In this document: positions 58,131 to 64,000 of the stretch, piece by piece | How the letters are laid out: every line of letters starts with the position of its first letter | How positions within the stretch are numbered: the first letter of the stretch is position 1 | NCBI GenBank assembly: GCA_946406115.1 | Contig: OX291545.1 | Coordinates: 4,898,001 to 4,962,000 of the forward strand | Length of the DNA: 64,000 nt | Reading direction: 5' to 3' | Source: Apoda limacodes | Lineage: Eukaryota > Arthropoda > Insecta > Lepidoptera > Limacodidae | Program-made: the position numbers and the translations under genes | Notes under the pieces: model-generated | What the model was told of the DNA's origin: nothing | Database searches by the model: none | Seen by the model: only the letters and a program-made list of their open reading frames with translations

Positions 58131-58754
58131 AAACATAGTGTGACACAGTTATATCGAAACTCGGACGGAACTGAGTTAAAACATAGTGTGACACAGTTAT
58201 ATCTAAACTCGGACGGAACTGAGTTAAAACATAGTGTGACACAGTTATATCTAAACTCGGACGGAACTGAGTTAAAACATAGTGTGACACAGTTATATCT
58301 AAACTCGGACGGAACTGAGTTAAAACATAGTGTGACACAGTTATATCTAAACTGGGACGGAACTGAGTTAAAACATAGTGTGACACAGTTATATCTAAAC
58401 TCGGACGGAACTGAGTTAACACATAGTGTGACACAGTTATATCTAAACTCGGACGGAACTGAGTTAAAACATAGTGTGACACAGTTATATCTAAACTCGG
58501 ACGGAACTGAGTTAAAACATAGTGTGACACGGTTATATCTAAACTCGGACGTAACTGAGTTAAAACATAGTGTGACACAGTTATATCTAAACTCGGACGG
58601 AACTGAGTTAAAACATAGTGTGACACAGTTATATCTAAACTCGGACGGAACTGAGTTAAAACATAGTGTGACACAGTTATATCTAAACTCGGACGGAACT
58701 GAGTTAAAACATAGTGTGACACAGTTATATCTAAACTCGGACGGAACTTAGTTA
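58131..58754. repeat. 48-bp minisatellite, 13 copies
   Basis: Thirteen tandem 48-bp units beginning AAACATAGTGTGACACAGTT. Copies differ at single positions (units 1, 5, 6/7 and 9 carry changes). Because 48 is a multiple of three, frames of more than 200 codons stay open on both strands with a 16-residue period. These show no sign of being genes. Confidence 0.98.
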
Positions 58755-58896
58755 AAAAACTAACAGATTCAGTTTTTTTTTACGTACAATGTTTTTTTTT
58801 TATAATAGAATAATGTAACAAACTTTAAGTAATTAACTGTAAGTTTTACACTTACTGATTTTGAAAAGCATTATACAGGTTAGAAATATACAAACT

Positions 58897-58923
58897 GTAG
58901 TATATATATATATATATATATAT
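58897..58923. repeat. (TA)n microsatellite
   Basis: Uninterrupted TA run between AT-rich segments. Confidence 0.9.
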
Positions 58924-59729
58924 TAAATTTATATTTTTGTATAGCCATCAGCCAAACCTTTATATATTTTTGCCAAAACTAATGCAATACGGTACGACAT
59001 GAGGATATACAACATACCTATACGGAAAAATAATTTTTCATTACATTCTTCTTCTATAAAACGTTCGTCGTCATTGACAGTAAGGTTACAGTTTAACAAT
59101 ATTGTTACAAAGTGAAAAAAACTAGTAAAAGTAGAGTCAATCGGTTTTTACTATAATTTTGTTTATAAAATCAAGACTAAAGCGTCCATTTATTTGTGAC
59201 TCGTATACATTAGAATGCCATACATAATGCCTTCCTCAGTCTGGCTTTGCGACGTTGTTACCGTGGGTTATAAAAAAGACATGTTTTACGTTACTGACCT
59301 TTACTGTATCCTCTGAAAAAATTGTTAATTATAACTTAACTGCCAATGACGAGACACGTTCTATGAAGAGGAAGAAATTCCTTTATGGCTCTTTGGAACT
59401 CGGTAAATACTATGATCAGAAACATACATGCTGCAGCCTTAACCAAATTAAGCTTTTGTTGATTACAGCAATTTGGACTAAAATAAAAAGAATTGGTTGA
59501 TTACTTCATGAAAGAACGGGTAAACTGGTATTTACTTTTAACCTGTATAAAGATATTCAAACTGGGTTTAGATGTAAACGAGTCATACTAAGTAATTGTC
59601 GTTGCATTACTCTAAAGAAAAATAAAAAGATGTGGTACGCTACGCAATAAAGATAACTAAATCTTTATTAAATATCACACTTATTTGTCGACTCCTAACC
59701 TGTCTTTTTAACTAAATGTTTAACTCTTC

Positions 59730-60940
59730 AGGGTGATGGAGCGTGTGATCAACATACAGCTTCTAAGATACCTAGAAAAATAAAACCTGGTCAGCGACCA
59801 TCAATATGGATTTCGCCACGCTTGCCCGACTGGTGACCTTCTTGTATATCTCACACACCGATGGGCACTAGCTATTGAAAATCAGGAGAAGGCATGTAGC
59901 CTGGACATAGCGAAGTAACTTGATCGGGTCTGGCTCCAAGGTCTTCTATTGAAGTTGTCATCTTACGCATTGCTCGAGCGTTTGTGCAAATGTGTTGCTA
60001 GTTTTTTGACCAGCAGGCGTATACGAGCCGTAGTCGACATTAGTTGCTCTGATAGCATGGACATTAATGTGTGTAAGTAAGTGACTCGCATGGCTCTGTG
60101 CTGTTTCTACTTCATATCAATGACATGTTATCCATTAACAACATACATTGGTATGCAGATGATAGTACTGAAGACGCTTATTACACGGGTCGTGCAAACA
60201 TACTAGTTGCGTTGTAGAGAAAAAATTCGGAGAAAGCAAAGTGAAGCTGGCGTCTAAAGAACTTGAACTTGAAGTAGTCAACAGAGCGAAGCAGAACTTC
60301 ACATCAGTACTTCACATCAGTACTTCACATCAGTACTTCACATCAGTACTTCACATCAGTACTTCACATCAGTACTTCACATCAGTACTTCACATCAGTA
60401 CTTCACATCAGTACTTCACATCAGTACTTCACATCAGTACTTCACATCAGTACTTCACATCAGTACTTCACATCAGTACTTCACATCAGTACTTCACATC
60501 AGTACTTCACATCAGGGTAAAGGTCATTGCTTTACAAGTCGTAAGTTCGGCCCCATATGGACAATCTGTATCAAACTTAATCTGAGGAGAGACTTTGCCT
60601 TCCTGTGTTTTCTACCGCTTTTATAATTGGATTTGTTCAAAATGATGCCCACGGCTACTTTCTACCATCGCACCGCTCGCCAATGGCAGCGAATTCATTC
60701 CACACCTTAGAAACTAAAACTTTCTCCCGCGAACGCTTTGGTTGGGGAACGAGCTCCCTGCTAAGGTTTTATTTAAAGATTACAGTATGGGGTTCTTCAC
60801 AAAGAAGATATTACATTTTTAAAGGTTCGGCAACGCGCGGGTGATGCCCCAGGTGTTGCAAGCGTCCATAGGCTGCGGCGGCCGCTTACCATCAGGCGGA
60901 CCTATGCTTGTTTGCCACCTTAGTAATATAAAAAAAAGTT
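59730..60940 (+). pseudogene. LINE A copy with RT middle and 3' end
   Basis: Matches the RT middle part absent from the copy at 32-34 kb: VMERVINIQLLRYLE-like start, the HQYGFRHAC region, L-D-I-A-K, the LLVFX-SRRIRAVVD region at about 60000, and WYADDST at about 60150 (catalytic ADD). It then runs to the C-terminus (HRTARQWQR-like, NELPAKVLFKDY-like) and 3' untranslated region with CATCAGGCGGACC and a short poly-A near 60930. Interrupted by a 13-bp minisatellite; many frameshifts. Confidence 0.88.
60296..60516. repeat. 13-bp minisatellite, 17 copies, inside LINE A
   Basis: Unit ACTTCACATCAGT, seventeen perfect or near-perfect copies. Located where LINE A encodes the start of its conserved C-terminal region. 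Confidence 0.98.
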
Positions 60941-61680
60941 TTTTCATTCATTGCATTATTCTTATCGAAAATAAACAAACTTCGATAATGAATTCCGACT
61001 GAGTTTAGAAGTAAACATGTTATACTATTTTTTGTTCACAACATCATTTTTATCAAAAATAAAAAGTTTTGGTTAATGGCCGCGCAAAAAATAAACACGC
61101 CACCTTCCATACAAAATTTAAAAGGTAAATAATTGTACAGTTATTTTGAAAATGAAATTACTTCCTGGTATTCGTCTCAGTGCATGCGGATAAACTCGTA
61201 GTCAGCTATAGCTATAGCTGCAGCGACACCAAGTCATTTAACAAAGTTAATGAGATAATTTGCAATATTTACGTGAATGTAGAAATATTGTGTGTAAGCA
61301 AAATAATCATTCAGTTTTCTAAAGAAAGCGAATAAAAACAGATCATTTTAGGCATTATTTTCCAAAAAATGCAATGTGTTATCATTTTAATTTTTAAAAC
61401 TCAGCCACATAGGAGGTGGATCGTTTTAAAAAAAAGGAATATATTCAAACTTAATAATCAAAAATTATTCATTCATTTTCAAGTAACAGTCAAAGCTATT
61501 CACGTGAAAAGCTTCAAACGGAATAAAAGTCCTTTTCATCGTCCAGTGCGCGGTTTTGTTCAAGTAACTACTTGTAATTTTCTTAATTAAGCACTTGAAA
61601 TGGCGTCGAAATTAAGCGAAGCGCTCTTTTCCATTTTCAGCTTTTCTGATCCTAACTTTTATTTAATATTTCCGTGACAG

Positions 61681-61788
61681 CCTGTCGACGTGCGGGGAGT
61701 GGCGTGCGGGGAGCGGCGTGCGGGGAGTGGCGTGCGGGGAGCGGCGTGCGGGGAGCGGCGTGCGGGGAGGGACGTTATAAATATTAAG
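61681..61788 (+). other. Exon-like segment with 14-bp GC-rich repeat
   Basis: Six tandem copies of a 14-bp unit (CGTGCGGGGAGTGG type, 61689-61771) in otherwise AT-rich DNA. They lie between an acceptor-like AATATTTCCGTGACAG (ending 61680) and a donor-like TTAAG|GTAATT (exon end 61788). The interval is 108 bases, open in the phase-0 frame (PVDVRGVACGERRAG...). Could be a minisatellite with chance splice-like edges. Confidence 0.25.
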
Positions 61789-63309
61789 GTAATTGCACTT
61801 TTAAATTACAGATGCCCCGATACGTGTACGATACTGAAATCGTCAAACGGGAGAATGGACAGCTACAACTACAAAGCTACAAAGAACCTAAAGGGTTTAA
61901 TTTTTATCATTTGGCTGAGGGACCCTGAAAACCATCAAACGTACGAACGGACGGACTGAAATGACAAAACTCAAGCGTGGACAACGATACTATAATGTTT
62001 TGTTTTTACCATCCGGCTACGGAACCATGATATAGAACATGATAAAACAATAAGTAGTAAGTTCTGGCTTCGGAACCCTGAAAACGGAACTGTCAAAATT
62101 AGTTTTTTACACAATACTAAACATAGTAGATAATCTAAGTAGCCATACCGCTACAAATGATGGAATTGAAAACATGTTATGGGGTAACATACATATAATA
62201 ACTCGAAAAAACCTAAGAAATGGTCTATTGCGCTCTGTTTATCTGGAATTCTATCATCAGATCCTAACTTGGTGCCAATGGAACCACCTACGAAGTATAC
62301 ACTTTTAAACAAAAAGGGTAGGCTAGTAATCGGGGAAGTAAAATAAAGTAAGTAAAAGATCATTTATTCGACGCTGCATACACATTTACTTCTTAAAATT
62401 AACTAGTAAATATACATAATAACATTTTAAATAAATAAACTAGAATATATAATAAAGCTATAATACAATTTTAATGCTGGATGCATCGTCGAAACAACAC
62501 AGGTCGTCAGCTCAGCATTTGCTGCAGCTGGGTGCAGCACTGTTATTATGCTGACGCCTTCCGTGCGTGTCACACAAACACCGGGATCACTGGCTTTACC
62601 TGTTATTTTGCTAACAGATCAATAGTAAGTAATAATAATCAAATCAAACTTTTTCTACTATTTTTTTATCATATTTCAGATATTTACTAAGTAGTAACAT
62701 AGGTGTTTATATTTATGTAGGCTGACATGGTAATATAATATGTAAAATTTATATCATTAAATGAAATGAGAGGTAACCTTATTTTAAGCTTTAAAGTCAC
62801 AAAAGAAAACTAGGTAAATACTTATTAATTGTTATTATCTGAGGGGTATTACCACATTCTAGGTACACATATACTATAGTAGGTATATTTAGATTCTAAG
62901 CGTGAGTGTTTAAACTGAGGGTATTTGTAATTTTTTTTTTAGAGAAAATGACTGATTGTAGATAATGTTGTCCTATAACAACACGTTCCGTTCTGTATGT
63001 ACGGTCTCGGTCAGAAAATGTTTACCAGTTTTGAACTTAGATTCTATATCACACTTTTTTTCACAACACAAGTCTAAAATGCCATATTAAGTTACTTATT
63101 ACCTTTTAAAAGCTTTTATGCAAAATGACGCATCGAGAAAAACAACGAGAATTATACACTTTTTATTAAAAAAGTACGCACTTTTTGATAATGAAACTCA
63201 TTTCTTTATTTGTTGAAATGACATTTATGAAAAAATATTATTTAAACGTCGTCTGGACAAGAATAAAATTTTACAAAATATTTTTTCATAAAGAAATAAA
63301 AAGGCAAGT

Positions 63310-64000
63310 TTAACCCTGGAGCAAAGAACTGAAATAATATTTCTTTTCTAAGATAGACATAGTATTAGTGCTATATCACGATTCACTGTGAGGTTTTGGA
63401 TTAAGCGTCACGGAGAAGAAGGGCAAATAACAGATCATAGAAATAATTCAGGACGACGACCGATACTAACCGCCACGCAAATAACAGAAATGATTCGTCG
63501 TTACGAAGAGAATGGTTTCACACCAACTAGTTATTTTGCTGCTTTATATGATGTGAGTGCTCGAATGATCCGACGAGCCTTGCACAATGTTGAACTACAC
63601 TATATCGATTTTGATTGGTCGAATACTATATTTACTGATGAAAAAACTTTTAAATCAAGCCAAATCGGAAGACTGACTTTATGGCACTATATTTCAACTC
63701 GATATGATGAAGCTCATATTGTGCCTCAAAACGAGTCAGGTCGCATTACAGTAAAGTTATGGGGGTGGCTGAGCCTTGACGGCGTTGGAGAACTGGCGTC
63801 GTTAGAGAATAGGGCTACGGCCATTAATTATGTGTCGCTTTTGGAAGAAGTGATGCTGCCTACTGTGCGCGTAGTGTATCCTGCAACGGAATTCCTACAC
63901 ATTACTTACGTTCAAGATAATGCACGGATACACACAGCCCGTGCTACTATGGCGTGGTTCAATCTGCAACGTGACATTCGTCTCATTCAATGGCCCGCTC
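63310..64000 (+). pseudogene. Tc1/mariner-type transposase, runs off the right edge
   Basis: The + strand frame reads LTLEQRTEII, one stop (TAA, 63349-63351), then 216 codons open to the end of the window. A helix-turn-helix region (VRFWIKRHGEEGQITD, GRRPILTATQITEMIRRYEE, YDVSARMIRRALHN) is followed by the catalytic core. The first Asp is in IFTDEKTF (63637-63639) and the second in VQDNARIHTA (63916-63918). The WP that precedes the third acidic residue is at the last codons, so that residue lies outside. About 20-30 residues seem to be missing between RRALHNVELH and DFDWSNTIF. Its left terminal inverted repeat was not identified. Confidence 0.85.

Overview
This is an AT-rich eukaryotic nuclear window that almost certainly comes from a moth or butterfly. 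The diagnosis rests on Helitrons with A|TC...CTAG|T boundaries and termini typical of Lepidoptera, several lepidopteran-type non-LTR retrotransposon families, tRNA-derived SINEs, BEL/Pao and Ty3/Gypsy LTR elements, and a Gypsy element with a baculovirus-F-like envelope gene. It is a transposon graveyard with one nearly pristine element in it. No complete host gene can be recognised. A few short exon-like patches are bounded by splice signals, with composition or reading frames that stand out from the background.

Layout. 1-5.6 kb: two complementary halves of a decayed BEL/Pao element, 3' half on + and 5' half on -, joined head to head near 2.7 kb. 6.86-15.6 kb: an 8758-bp errantivirus-type Gypsy element on the - strand with LTRs that read as identical, a 4-bp target duplication, gag, pol, env, and a textbook -1 frameshift signal at the gag-pol junction. 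Its pol and env frames are each broken by single-base indels. 15.6-31.7 kb: exon-like ORF, LINE fragments (RTE, Jockey-like), Helitron helicase remnant, BEL tail, SINEs, microsatellites and AT-rich dispersed repeats.

32-36.7 kb: a rearranged LINE (called LINE A here) with a 176-bp tandem duplication and an inverted 3' end, an oppositely oriented LINE endonuclease fragment, and two Helitrons. 37.7-48.2 kb: LINE ORF1 fragment, a minisatellite, a MITE-like element, and duplicated and inverted blocks containing LINE pieces. 48.3-51.1 kb: a 2.85-kb near-perfect palindrome inserted cleanly into LINE A with a 3-bp (GAA) target duplication. 52.7-61.8 kb: a dense run of minisatellites (13-, 14-, 21-, 27-, 34- and 48-bp units), a 1.39-kb element with inverted ends and another LINE A copy. 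63.3-64 kb: the start of a Tc1/mariner-type transposase that runs off the window.

How it fits together: the errantivirus genes form one replication unit (Gag capsid, protease-RT-RNase H-integrase, Env glycoprotein). Nearly everything else is non-functional relic DNA whose nesting order gives relative ages: LINE A is older than the palindrome, and the errantivirus is the youngest arrival. Long stretches not listed as features (5.6-6.6, 22.0-23.3, 30.1-31.4, 36.7-37.7, 38.2-39.6, 40.2-41.2 and 62.1-63.3 kb) show only AT-rich DNA without genes I can support.
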